From contig URHY01000042.1 in NCBI GenBank assembly GCA_900547815.1, positions 1 to 19,339 of the forward strand: a DNA stretch of 19,339 nt, given 5' to 3'. The notes under the pieces are model-generated. The model worked only from the letters and a program-made list of their open reading frames with translations. It was not told the origin of the DNA and ran no database searches. Source of the stretch: an uncultured Solobacterium sp. (GTDB taxonomy: Bacteria > Bacillota_I > Bacilli_A > Erysipelotrichales > Erysipelotrichaceae). Shown in pieces: positions 7,086 to 13,845 of this stretch; within the stretch, counting starts at the first letter, position 1; each line of letters starts with the position of its first letter. Position numbers and translations under genes: made by a program.

Positions 7086-9261
7086 TGGCAAGTTCCTCCT
7101 TTGTCAATTGGCTAGACGCAATCTGTTGATATACCTCACAAGATTTCATCAATTCAGAATGCGTTCCTTTTCCAACCATTTTACCTTCATCCAGTACAAT
7201 GATTTGATCGGCATGTAAAATACTCGAAATACGCTGAGCAACAAGTAATACCGTACTCTTTGTTTCTTTACAAGAAGCGGCCAAAGCCTCACGAAGTTTG
7301 GCATCCGTTTTAAAATCTAAAGCGCTAAAGCTATCATCAAAAATATAGATTTCTGGCTTTCTTACAATGGCACGTGCAATCGAAAGTCTTTGTCTTTGTC
7401 CACCCGAAACATTGGTACCACCCTGATTAATTTCTGAATGGATTCCTTCTGGTTTTTTAGATACAAATTCCGTTGATTGAGAAATAGATAATGCATTAGA
7501 AATATCATCCTTGCTTGCATCTTTCTTTGAATATAATAAATTCGATTCAATATCTCCCGATAATAACATTCCTTTTTGTGGAACATAACCAATACGACTT
7601 CTTAGATCCGATTGTTTCACATCACGAATATCGACACCATCCACTAAGATCGAACCACTTGTTACATCATAGAAACGTGGGACTAAATTAATCAATGTTG
7701 ATTTACCAGATCCAGTACTTCCAATAAAAGCTGTTGTTTCACCTGGCTTCGTTTCAAAGCTAATATCTTTCAATACTTCTTCATCGGCTCCAGGATATTT
7801 AAACGATACATTTTTAAAGGATACAATGCCATGCATAGAAGATGAAAAATCCAAAGGATTTGATTGATCTTTTATAGTAATTTCACTACTTAAAACTTCA
7901 TAAATACGCAAAGCACTCACATTAGCACGAGGAAGCATAATTGTAACCATTGTGATCATTAAAAAGGCCATGATGACTTGCATCGCATACTGCATAAAGG
8001 CCATGATACTACCAACTTGAATCATTCCTGAATCAACTTGTTTCGATCCAAACCATAAAATCATTAGGGTTGTACCATTCATTAAAAACATCATGATTGG
8101 CATCATAATAGCCATAGCTCGTGTTGTGAATAATGAAATGGAAGTGATGTCTGCATTGGCTTGATCAAACTTTTTTTCTTCAAGCTTCTCATTATTAAAA
8201 GCACGAATGACTAACATTCCATCTAACAATTCACGAACTACACTATTCATTTTATCGATCATTTTCTGCATGATCTTAAATTTTGGCATCACAATCATAA
8301 AAATCAATAAAACCACACTTAAAATCACAACGACACATAAAGCTAGAATCCAAGTCATATTCGCACCCGATTCAATGACGTGTAAGATGGCTCCTACACC
8401 AATAATTGGTGCATACATTACAATTCTTAAAAACATCACAATTGTCATTTGAAGTTGTTGAATATCATTTGTAGTACGTGTAATTAAACTCGATGTACTA
8501 AATGTATTCAAGTTTTCATTTGAAAAATGAGTGACTTTTTCAAACACTTCTTCACGCAAATCTTTAGAAAAGCCTGCGGCAATTCTTGAAGCTAAAAAAC
8601 CAACTAAAATTGCACATACAGCACTGCCTAAGGCATAGCCTAACATCTTGAGTCCAGAAAAGATAATATAGTCTTGTTGCATCTTTTCCATATTCATACC
8701 TAGATCTGTATATTCTTTTTTAAGGAATTGAGAACTCATACTCGATACGGTCGAATCTCCCAGTTTAGAAATCTCGGATTTTGCATCTTTTCTATATGTA
8801 TCTACACCATTCATCATAAGAAGTTGTGGAATTTGTATATTTTGTTCTTTAGCATCTTTACTTACTTCAACCATTGTCATTTGAAGTAAGGTCAAAGTAT
8901 TGTTCAGCTTACTTTCCTTTTCTTCACCAATATCTTTTAATACATATACATTCTCGGTTTTCAAAGCTGGAATTTGAGTTTTTTCTTCCTTAGTTGCCTT
9001 ACTAGGTGTAACCAACTTATATGAAGATGTAATCAAATCCTTTTCAGAATCATTTGCGAATATTAAATAGGAATTTAAAGTCTTTTCACGAATTTGTTGA
9101 TAAACACCACTTTCAATACCCGCATTCTGAATTCCTGTATTGACAATATTTTGCATATAATCCGGCATTGTTAGTTCACAAGTTGCTTGTCCAAACAACA
9201 AACCAAACGCAAGTACAATGGATAGCCAATATGGTTTTAAATATTTCAATATCTTTGTCAT
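7078..9261 (-). CDS. Heterodimeric multidrug ABC exporter, degenerate-site subunit with extracellular domain
   Basis: Partner half-transporter of 727 residues. It has intact Walker A GSTGSGKST (about 514-522) and a canonical signature VSGGQRQR. Two catalytic positions are altered: Walker B reads IYIFDDSFSALD, with Asp where the catalytic Glu should be (about residue 643), and the switch His is Gln in VAQRIS (about 676). Its own ATP site should therefore be degenerate, while its signature completes the active site of the downstream subunit. Between the first two membrane helices, roughly residues 35-200, there is a large polar insert, similar in position to the extracellular domain of BmrD-like proteins. 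It overlaps marR as ATGA, with GGAGG in front. Confidence 0.93.
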   Translation of the reverse strand: MTKILKYLKPYWLSIVLAFGLLFGQATCELTMPDYMQNIVNTGIQNAGIESGVYQQIREKTLNSYLIFANDSEKDLITSSYKLVTPSKATKEEKTQIPALKTENVYVLKDIGEEKESKLNNTLTLLQMTMVEVSKDAKEQNIQIPQLLMMNGVDTYRKDAKSEISKLGDSTVSSMSSQFLKKEYTDLGMNMEKMQQDYIIFSGLKMLGYALGSAVCAILVGFLASRIAAGFSKDLREEVFEKVTHFSNENLNTFSTSSLITRTTNDIQQLQMTIVMFLRIVMYAPIIGVGAILHVIESGANMTWILALCVVVILSVVLLIFMIVMPKFKIMQKMIDKMNSVVRELLDGMLVIRAFNNEKLEEKKFDQANADITSISLFTTRAMAIMMPIMMFLMNGTTLMILWFGSKQVDSGMIQVGSIMAFMQYAMQVIMAFLMITMVTIMLPRANVSALRIYEVLSSEITIKDQSNPLDFSSSMHGIVSFKNVSFKYPGADEEVLKDISFETKPGETTAFIGSTGSGKSTLINLVPRFYDVTSGSILVDGVDIRDVKQSDLRSRIGYVPQKGMLLSGDIESNLLYSKKDASKDDISNALSISQSTEFVSKKPEGIHSEINQGGTNVSGGQRQRLSIARAIVRKPEIYIFDDSFSALDFKTDAKLREALAASCKETKSTVLLVAQRISSILHADQIIVLDEGKMVGKGTHSELMKSCEVYQQIASSQLTKEELANV

Positions 9262-9695
9262 TTATTTTCCTCCATATAACGAGTTGTCTTGATCAATATA
9301 TCTCTTAAATGAGCACAGTCTTCAGATCCTAAATAATCCAAAAAATGATATACATTTTCTACATGTGTATCCATTCTTTTTTGAAACATTTCAATGGCTT
9401 CAGGAACAATTTGAATATAGACCGTTCTACGATCCGTATTCGAATGCACCCTTTGAAGCAGATTCTTCTTTTCAAATCCAGCAATCATCTGTGATACAGC
9501 TGCAGCAGATACACCCAATATATTTGCCAGTTCACTCATTGTGATCTGATGATTTTCTGCTTTATAAATCGTTTTAAACAACATCACATCCTTTATTCTA
9601 GGACCATCTTTACAATGACGGTTATTTCGAACATAGTTCGTGACTTTATACGTGAGATCAAACATCAAATCGAGTACTTCATCTTGAACTTCCAT
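9258..9695 (-). CDS. MarR-family transcriptional regulator
   Basis: Winged-helix repressor of 145 residues. The recognition region reads ITMSELANILGVSAAAVSQM, followed by the wing with NTDRRTVYIQI. As first gene of the exporter operon it probably represses its own promoter and is released by a ligand such as a drug. The two palindromes around the promoter support this. I choose the ATG at 9695, seven bases after GGAGG. An in-frame TTG at 9707 overlaps that ribosome site and is unlikely. The stop overlaps the start of the first transporter gene. Confidence 0.93.
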   Translation of the reverse strand: MEVQDEVLDLMFDLTYKVTNYVRNNRHCKDGPRIKDVMLFKTIYKAENHQITMSELANILGVSAAAVSQMIAGFEKKNLLQRVHSNTDRRTVYIQIVPEAIEMFQKRMDTHVENVYHFLDYLGSEDCAHLRDILIKTTRYMEENK

Positions 9696-9712
9696 AAGAA
9701 CCTCCAATTTAT

Positions 9713-9725
9713 TTAAGTTACTTAA
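9713..9725 (-). promoter_or_regulatory. MarR operator candidate 1
   Basis: 13-base palindrome TTAAG-TTA-CTTAA, just downstream of the -10 box of the marR promoter. Same half-site as the palindrome at 9737-9749, but in everted order. Confidence 0.6.
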
Positions 9726-9753
9726 CTATATACCAACTTAACAATTAAGTCAA
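9725..9753 (-). promoter_or_regulatory. marR-exporter operon promoter
   Basis: Minus strand -35 TTGACT (9748-9753), exact 17-base spacer, -10 TATAGT (9725-9730). It lies 30 bases before the marR ATG and is flanked and overlapped by the two TTAAG/CTTAA palindromes. Confidence 0.8.
9737..9749 (-). promoter_or_regulatory. MarR operator candidate 2
   Basis: 13-base palindrome CTTAA-CAA-TTAAG within the spacer and overlapping the -35 of the marR promoter. Its centre is 24 bases from that of operator candidate 1. Confidence 0.6.
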
Positions 9754-9757
9754 TAAA

Positions 9758-9782
9758 AAAGATATGCACAAAACATATCTTT
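9758..9782 (-). terminator. Hairpin upstream of the marR promoter
   Basis: Perfect 9-bp stem AAAGATATG / CATATCTTT with a 7-base loop, followed on the minus strand by TTTATTG. It probably shields the marR promoter from transcription arriving from the right. Confidence 0.45.
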
Positions 9783-9784
9783 AA

Positions 9785-9874
9785 GATCTTGAAGCCCTTA
9801 TTCGCAGACCCGTTGATTTAAAAGAGATTAAAAGAACTTCTGATAGCGATTATATCACATTTAGTGAGAATTAA
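9785..9874 (+). pseudogene. Possible 3' remnant of an unknown gene
   Basis: An open frame of 29 codons beginning DLEALIRRPVDLKEI and ending DYITFSEN before TAA, preceded directly by an in-frame stop and lacking any start codon. The residue composition is protein-like. I do not recognise the family. It may be the tail of a lost gene left by a past rearrangement. Confidence 0.3.
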
Positions 9875-9918
9875 ATTGAAGAGAAATTATAGATTCGATT
9901 TGTATAAATGTACAATCT

Positions 9919-9924
9919 TATAAT
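9919..9924 (+). promoter_or_regulatory. -10 box of the plus-strand gene at 9937
   Basis: TATAAT twelve bases before the ATG at 9937. No good -35 is visible at the usual distance. Initiation at the normal spacing would leave a leader of only about six bases with no ribosome-binding site. Confidence 0.45.
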
Positions 9925-9936
9925 GCATTTAAAGAT

Positions 9937-10395
9937 ATGAACAATATAAACTTTAATAAACCAGCAATTATGAGATACATCGCAAAATCAAATCATAAAT
10001 TTACAAAAGGTAAATTGTATAAAGCCTACTTTATCGAATATTGGGAAGGTGAACGTACTAGCCTACATGTAAGAGGTAATGATGGTACGATTACCGATTT
10101 TAATCATTTAGAAGATTTTGAAATTATACGTGATGAAGGTAATCTTCTAAACAATTATGAGGCTACTGTTCAATGTATTACACATCAATATGATCATTTA
10201 ATTTGTAAAATCACATTTGGAGAAGAATACAAAGCTATTGGTAAAGATAAAAATGGACTTCTTTTAGACATGGATCATTCTTATTGTTGCTACTTCTATC
10301 CTAATGAGGTTTTCAAAATCATTGATAATCCATATGAAATATTAGAAAAGACCAGTGTTTATTATAATCACCGTGGTGGATATAATTTCGATTAA
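9937..10395 (+). CDS. Hypothetical protein with two similar SH3-like units
   Basis: 152-residue cytosolic protein without signal peptide or membrane helix. It appears to contain an internal duplication. Residues about 14-66 (YIAKSNHKFTKGKLYKAYFI to LEDFEII) and about 82-132 (VQCITHQYDHLICKITFGEE to PNEVFKII) both run from a xCIT/YIAKS strand through a (K/T)xGKxYKA-like strand to a FxxxxVF/FEII end. Such short beta-rich repeats are SH3-like and may bind protein or nucleic acid, but no function can be assigned. Neither the ATG at 9937 nor the next at 9970 has a Shine-Dalgarno site. It is one of the few plus-strand genes here and converges on the DUF3791 gene. Confidence 0.7.
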   Translation: MNNINFNKPAIMRYIAKSNHKFTKGKLYKAYFIEYWEGERTSLHVRGNDGTITDFNHLEDFEIIRDEGNLLNNYEATVQCITHQYDHLICKITFGEEYKAIGKDKNGLLLDMDHSYCCYFYPNEVFKIIDNPYEILEKTSVYYNHRGGYNFD

Positions 10396-10402
10396 ACAGT
10401 TA

Positions 10403-10433
10403 AAAATGAGTTCTTATACAAAAAGCCCATTTT
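10403..10433. terminator. Bidirectional terminator between convergent genes
   Basis: Arms AAAATGAG and CCCATTTT (one wobble pair) with T- or A-rich flanks on both sides, lying between the plus-strand gene ending at 10395 and the DUF3791 gene whose stop overlaps the stem. Confidence 0.6.
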
Positions 10434-10650
10434 ACACGTCTATTCCCTTTTCTCTAACAAACTCCGTAATGTCTTCAACTAAATATTCTTTTCCTAGCGT
10501 ATGCAAAACATCATAGCATTTAATAATGTAATCATCCAATATACCTGTCGTATTCAAGATTTCGTACACTTCAGGCGTTGTCATATTCCAATGTTGGCCA
10601 AGAACATGAAGAATGAATAGCACAAATGTTAATTCCTTTTTTTCAAGCAT
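10432..10650 (-). CDS. DUF3791 family protein
   Basis: 72-residue helical protein matching DUF3791, a small family of gut Firmicutes and Actinobacteria. Features are an N-terminal helix (FVLFILHVLGQHW), the T-PEVYEIL turn, LDDYIIKCYDVLHTLG and the closing VEDITEFVREKG. Family members are often found next to DUF3990 genes in toxin-like or accessory loci. No DUF3990 gene is seen here. Its function is unknown. AAAGGTAG lies upstream of the ATG at a loose distance. Confidence 0.75.
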   Translation of the reverse strand: MLEKKELTFVLFILHVLGQHWNMTTPEVYEILNTTGILDDYIIKCYDVLHTLGKEYLVEDITEFVREKGIDV

Positions 10651-10694
10651 GAGATATACTACCTTTCAATTTCTTAGACATTTTATTATAAATG

Positions 10695-10926
10695 CTATTT
10701 ATCAACAAAACCATGAACAGGTTTCTTCAATTCTTCTTGATGTTTCTCAAAAGCATCTCTGATTTCTTGTGGAGTATCCGGTTTTAATACTTTTTTTAAT
10801 TGTTGGCTTTTCCCTGTCAATATAAGGATACCAAATTGGCGCCCAATGCATAGTCTCACCCCCAAACTGTTTATTAATATGAATGCATTTTTAAAAGCGA
10901 TTAACTCTACAATATGCAAATACCAT
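10695..10926 (-). pseudogene. Frameshifted remnant of an unknown gene
   Basis: The C-terminal part reads as a convincing protein tail (VLKPDTPQEIRDAFEKHQEE, then LKKPVHGFVDK). Upstream of a run of seven A/T (10791-10797), the coding-like reading moves to another frame, which is open from 10890 and gives QFGGETMHWAPIWYPYIDR. Removing one base from that run joins the two. Further upstream the frame changes again near 10885-10895, where VELIAFKN lies in the first frame. The uninterrupted 98-codon frame that covers the region is therefore unlikely to be a real gene in full. Two frame breaks in under 250 bases suggest decay. The family is not recognised. Confidence 0.5.
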
Positions 10927-11151
10927 CTATGATCCAAGTACTTTTTTGACCCTATCCAAACATTTTGGTAGATCACATAAAGCGGACTCAATTTCAGATT
11001 CTGTTGCTTCAGAAAAAAATTCTTTTATATCTTCATCAGTAATAGGTCCTCCTGGTTCTTTTTCTAAATACTCTTGAGGTATTTCACAATCAAAATATTC
11101 ACACTCAATTTTTAAATCTTTAACTTTTATACCCTTCATTTTTCTATTCAT
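10927..11151 (-). CDS. Small hypothetical acidic protein
   Basis: About 74 residues, acidic, without membrane helix. It includes ECEYFDCEIPQEYLEKEPGG, PITDEDIKEFFSEATESEI and a closing LCDLPKCLDRVKKVLGS. I do not recognise the family. I choose the ATG at 11151, preceded by GAAAGGG. An in-frame ATG at 11184 lies too close to the promoter. It is followed directly by the broken gene at 10695-10926 and may once have formed an operon with it. Confidence 0.55.
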   Translation of the reverse strand: MNRKMKGIKVKDLKIECEYFDCEIPQEYLEKEPGGPITDEDIKEFFSEATESEIESALCDLPKCLDRVKKVLGS

Positions 11152-11167
11152 GATCCCTTTCAAAATT

Positions 11168-11193
11168 ATTATATATAATTTCATCTACGTCAA
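11168..11193 (-). promoter_or_regulatory. Promoter for the small gene at 10927-11151
   Basis: Minus-strand -35 TTGACG (11188-11193) and a TATAAT/TAATAA -10 region around 11168-11173. The spacing is 14 bases to TATAAT or 16 to the overlapping TAATAA. Confidence 0.5.
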
Positions 11194-11245
11194 AAATCTA
11201 TTTTAGAAAATATTTTGAACTTAATTAAAAAATTCATCACTTAAA

Positions 11246-12223
11246 TCAATCTATTTCAACAACACTTACTTTCGCATCATTATCAGTCATGTTTAAAAGC
11301 AATTCATTTCTGTTTAAAATCTGTAGAACCTCTTTTAATGTTTTGAATGCACGAGCACCTTTACTAACATATTTTTTTGGCCATTGAATTAAAGGATTAT
11401 CAATAGCAGATTGTGGAATTAAAACATCTCTACCCTGTTTTAACGCATAATCGGCTTGTTTCAATGCACCACTCGATTCTTTTGCTTCCATAATGATAGT
11501 TGCTAATGAAATGCCACTCATAACTCCATTACGTGTTGGAAAATTCCATCTATTAATAGCATTACATGGTGGAAATTGAGATACTACCAACCCATTCTTT
11601 TCAATTTGAATTTGCAAATCCTTATTCTCTTTAGGATAATACTGGTTGATTGGTGTACCAATGACAGCTATTGTTCTTCCACCATTAACTAATGCAGCAA
11701 TATGAGTCGCAGTATCAATACCTCTTGCAAGTCCAGCATTTACGACGATATTTCTTTTAACAAGAGATTTAACGATACGCTCTGTTTTTTTCATGGATTC
11801 TTCACTAGCATTTCTACTACCTACAACACAAACAGATTTTTCTTCTAGCAAGTGAACATTTCCTTTTAAAAACAAATAAGGTGGAGCTTCTTTCGTTATA
11901 GCTAACAGTTTAGAATAAGCTTGATTCCCTTGTTTTACTAATATCACATCATTAGTTAAATTAGCGAAGCTTTTCTTTACCATTCCATAACGAGCGTAAA
12001 ATTCTTTATCTGTAGTATTAAGTAATTTAGATAATAAAGGAATATTCATTTTCAATCCATTTCGAAAACTAAAACAATGAGTTTCTTCAATCTGATGAAT
12101 AAACTCACAAGTCTTTTTATCGTTGTTATTAAAATATTGTTGTATCGTATAATACAAAATCGCATCCCTTACGAAAGGTATGTTTATATCAAATGCTTCA
12201 TTATTACCATTTACAACATTCAT
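11246..12223 (-). CDS. DprA/Smf-family protein in the defence region
   Basis: About 325 residues. The Rossmann-like DprA domain spans roughly residues 115-305: VVGSRNAS (phosphate-binding GSRxxS), NAGLARGIDTATHIAAL, the NFPTRNGVMSG motif, MEAKESSGAL and ALKQGRDVLI. Chromosomal DprA loads RecA on incoming DNA. The N-terminal ~100 residues are not the usual DprA SAM domain as far as I can tell. I choose the ATG at 12223, with GAGGAACG upstream. In-frame starts at 12256 (ATG) and 12277 (TTG) lack a good ribosome site. Proximity to IetAS and Pycsar-like genes suggests a defence paralogue, as in ShosTA or other DprA-containing systems. However, the phosphoribosyltransferase toxin of ShosTA is absent, and a role in competence with comEA/comEC cannot be excluded. 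Confidence 0.8.
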   Translation of the reverse strand: MNVVNGNNEAFDINIPFVRDAILYYTIQQYFNNNDKKTCEFIHQIEETHCFSFRNGLKMNIPLLSKLLNTTDKEFYARYGMVKKSFANLTNDVILVKQGNQAYSKLLAITKEAPPYLFLKGNVHLLEEKSVCVVGSRNASEESMKKTERIVKSLVKRNIVVNAGLARGIDTATHIAALVNGGRTIAVIGTPINQYYPKENKDLQIQIEKNGLVVSQFPPCNAINRWNFPTRNGVMSGISLATIIMEAKESSGALKQADYALKQGRDVLIPQSAIDNPLIQWPKKYVSKGARAFKTLKEVLQILNRNELLLNMTDNDAKVSVVEID

Positions 12224-12736
12224 AATTTTACGTTCCTCAAAACCTCTTTCTAACATAATTATTTGATCATGCACCAATGGATTTAATCTTTATGCAGAAA
12301 TATTTAAACACTATGCTCACTATATATAAAACAAAAACCTCCAATCTAATTGATAGAAAGAAGGTTTTCACTAGTCGCCTCGTAAGCAACCATTTCTGTT
12401 ATTCATTATACAGTATACAAATAAATAATCAATATTTTTTAACAAGGTTGTTTCACAACATCATTAATTTTTCTAAGTAAAGAGATAACGATATCGATAA
12501 AACTTTCACTGAAGCCTTTCTTGCCAACCTATCTCATCTTCTTTGTATTTCCATGTTCAAAGTCAAAAGTCTAAATATTTAGAGGCATTACATGTATATA
12601 CGCATCAAGCCTCCCCAAAGCCGATTTTTATTCATATTATGGTAAACTTCAACCTCTGAAACAACTAATTACTTAAACAAATTTATTATAAATTGCAAAT
12701 TCAAATAATTAGAAACTTTCTATACATTTTTGTACT
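12224..12736. other. Gene-free spacer between the DprA-like and effector genes
   Basis: 513 bases with no supported gene. It holds one terminator-like hairpin (12334-12368). At 12588-12668 a short minus-strand frame reads VSEVEVYHNMNKNRLWGGLM and then RIYM before its stop. It has no start signal and may be debris of a lost gene. The plus-strand open frame from 12277 to 12480 has no ribosome site and a composition typical of chance frames. Confidence 0.5.
12334..12368 (-). terminator. Terminator downstream of the Pycsar-like operon
   Basis: Arms AAAACCTTC and GGAGGTTTT on the minus strand (9 bp with one wobble), followed by TTGTTTT. It would stop transcripts from the effector side before the DprA-like gene, implying that the latter has its own promoter. 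Confidence 0.6.
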
Positions 12737-13348
12737 TTAAAAACATCTTTGAACACACGTAATGAATTTGAATAAAAATACAAGAAATTTATTTAACAAA
12801 CAAGCTATCATCCAAGTATAAGGTAGAGCCATAATAATTAATCCGAAACCATTGAATTTAGCAGCTCTTTTGAACAAATTCATTTTATTTACAGTAATTT
12901 GACTGTTTATATGCACTTCTGAAGCAGCATCCTTGGCAAGCTTAGATAAAGCTATATCTTCGATTTCCGGAAAATATTCTTTAATTGTTAGTTTTATATA
13001 TTCCTCTGTCTTGCCGATTTTAGCTATATCCCCATAAAAGATTAAATTACGTTCGCAATTTTCTTCATCAATTGTATTCTTAGCCTTGCTATTCATATTT
13101 GGTAAAAAAGAATACAAACTAATCAGACACGAAACTACAAATAGAATGGATGATATTAAAAACATAATATGATTCTCATTCAACGAATCAAACAGAAGGC
13201 CTATTAACGTTACATTAAATACAATTATAGCCGCATTTTTAGCTTCTGCAAAAGATAGCCAATAATTAGTCTGTTGAAGTTGTTTTTCAAAATGTTCTTC
13301 GATCAATTTATTTAGCTCTATATCTTTTTTTATTCCGTTCATATTCAT
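12737..13348 (-). CDS. pycTM: Pycsar-type membrane effector (PycTM/DUF5706-like)
   Basis: 203 residues with a charged N-terminal helix, two close membrane helices (about 38-55 and 60-83), a cytosolic segment with NLIFYGDIAKIGKTEEYI, and a third helix (about 168-197). This layout and the NLxFYGDIA stretch match the Pycsar effector transmembrane family. In known Pycsar systems, cyclic CMP or UMP binding to PycTM impairs the inner membrane and halts the infected cell. Its start overlaps the E2-like gene by 41 bases, with AAAGGA a few bases upstream. An ATG two codons later (13342) is also possible. It is the last gene of the operon. Confidence 0.8.
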   Translation of the reverse strand: MNMNGIKKDIELNKLIEEHFEKQLQQTNYWLSFAEAKNAAIIVFNVTLIGLLFDSLNENHIMFLISSILFVVSCLISLYSFLPNMNSKAKNTIDEENCERNLIFYGDIAKIGKTEEYIKLTIKEYFPEIEDIALSKLAKDAASEVHINSQITVNKMNLFKRAAKFNGFGLIIMALPYTWMIACLLNKFLVFLFKFITCVQRCF

Positions 13349-13844
13349 CCATTCCTTTCTTCCCGTGAGAATAAGAGATTAACTTAACCTTGTTTGTCAT
13401 TCCTTGTTGATAGCTTTCATAAGCAAACAACATTTGTTCTGCAGTCTTAACATTTTCAAGCACTACATTTCTTAAAGATTTAAAAGATTGCGGAACACCA
13501 AGACAAAATTGATAATCACAGTCAGGAGTTTCATAAAAATGACGATCTTCAAAAGGAATTTTGTCTATATCAAACCAACTACCGCCATATATATCGCAAC
13601 CTCGATTTTTGTAGTCAAAAGGAATTACAACTTTTATCTCTTTTGAAAATTCACCCTTGAAGTCATCAGCCTGTGCATTACATTCTCTTATTATACGATT
13701 ATTAACCGCAATAACTTTTAATTCGATCTTTGTAGGCTTTGCATAAGGATATGCAACAATTTTTGTGAACGGATACTCTTTACGCAATTCTTTGATATCC
13801 TTTTCAACATTTTTATAGTAATTATCATCATACAGCAGGGCCAT
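13308..13844 (-). CDS. E2 ubiquitin-conjugase-like protein (putative)
   Basis: 178 residues, cytosolic. After an N-terminal helix (about 5-23), a beta-rich core includes EIKVVIPFDYKNRGCDIYGG. RHFY then precedes YQFCLGVPQS, which resembles the E2 active-site region where a conserved His-x-Tyr/Asn stretch is followed by the (L)CL catalytic cysteine (here Cys114). A C-terminal helical part, ENVKTAEQMLFAYESYQQG, resembles the closing helices of bacterial E2-like proteins in type II CBASS. It ends with a charged tail containing SHGKKGMDEYE. The assignment rests on motif pattern and context, not on a search. The start is one base after the cyclase stop, and it overlaps the effector gene, so it is a core member of this operon. 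Confidence 0.5.
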   Translation of the reverse strand: MALLYDDNYYKNVEKDIKELRKEYPFTKIVAYPYAKPTKIELKVIAVNNRIIRECNAQADDFKGEFSKEIKVVIPFDYKNRGCDIYGGSWFDIDKIPFEDRHFYETPDCDYQFCLGVPQSFKSLRNVVLENVKTAEQMLFAYESYQQGMTNKVKLISYSHGKKGMDEYERNKKRYRAK

Positions 13845-13845
13845 G

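Noticed and set aside
10695..10991. The 98-codon minus-strand frame as one intact gene
   Set aside because: Its N-terminal half is low-quality, and the coding-like signal moves between frames, so only its C-terminal part is credible.
11246..12223. ShosTA toxin-antitoxin system
   Set aside because: The DprA-like half is present, but no phosphoribosyltransferase (ShosT) gene lies on either side.
12277..12480. Plus-strand 67-codon open frame
   Set aside because: No ribosome site, chance-like composition, and it runs across a terminator hairpin.
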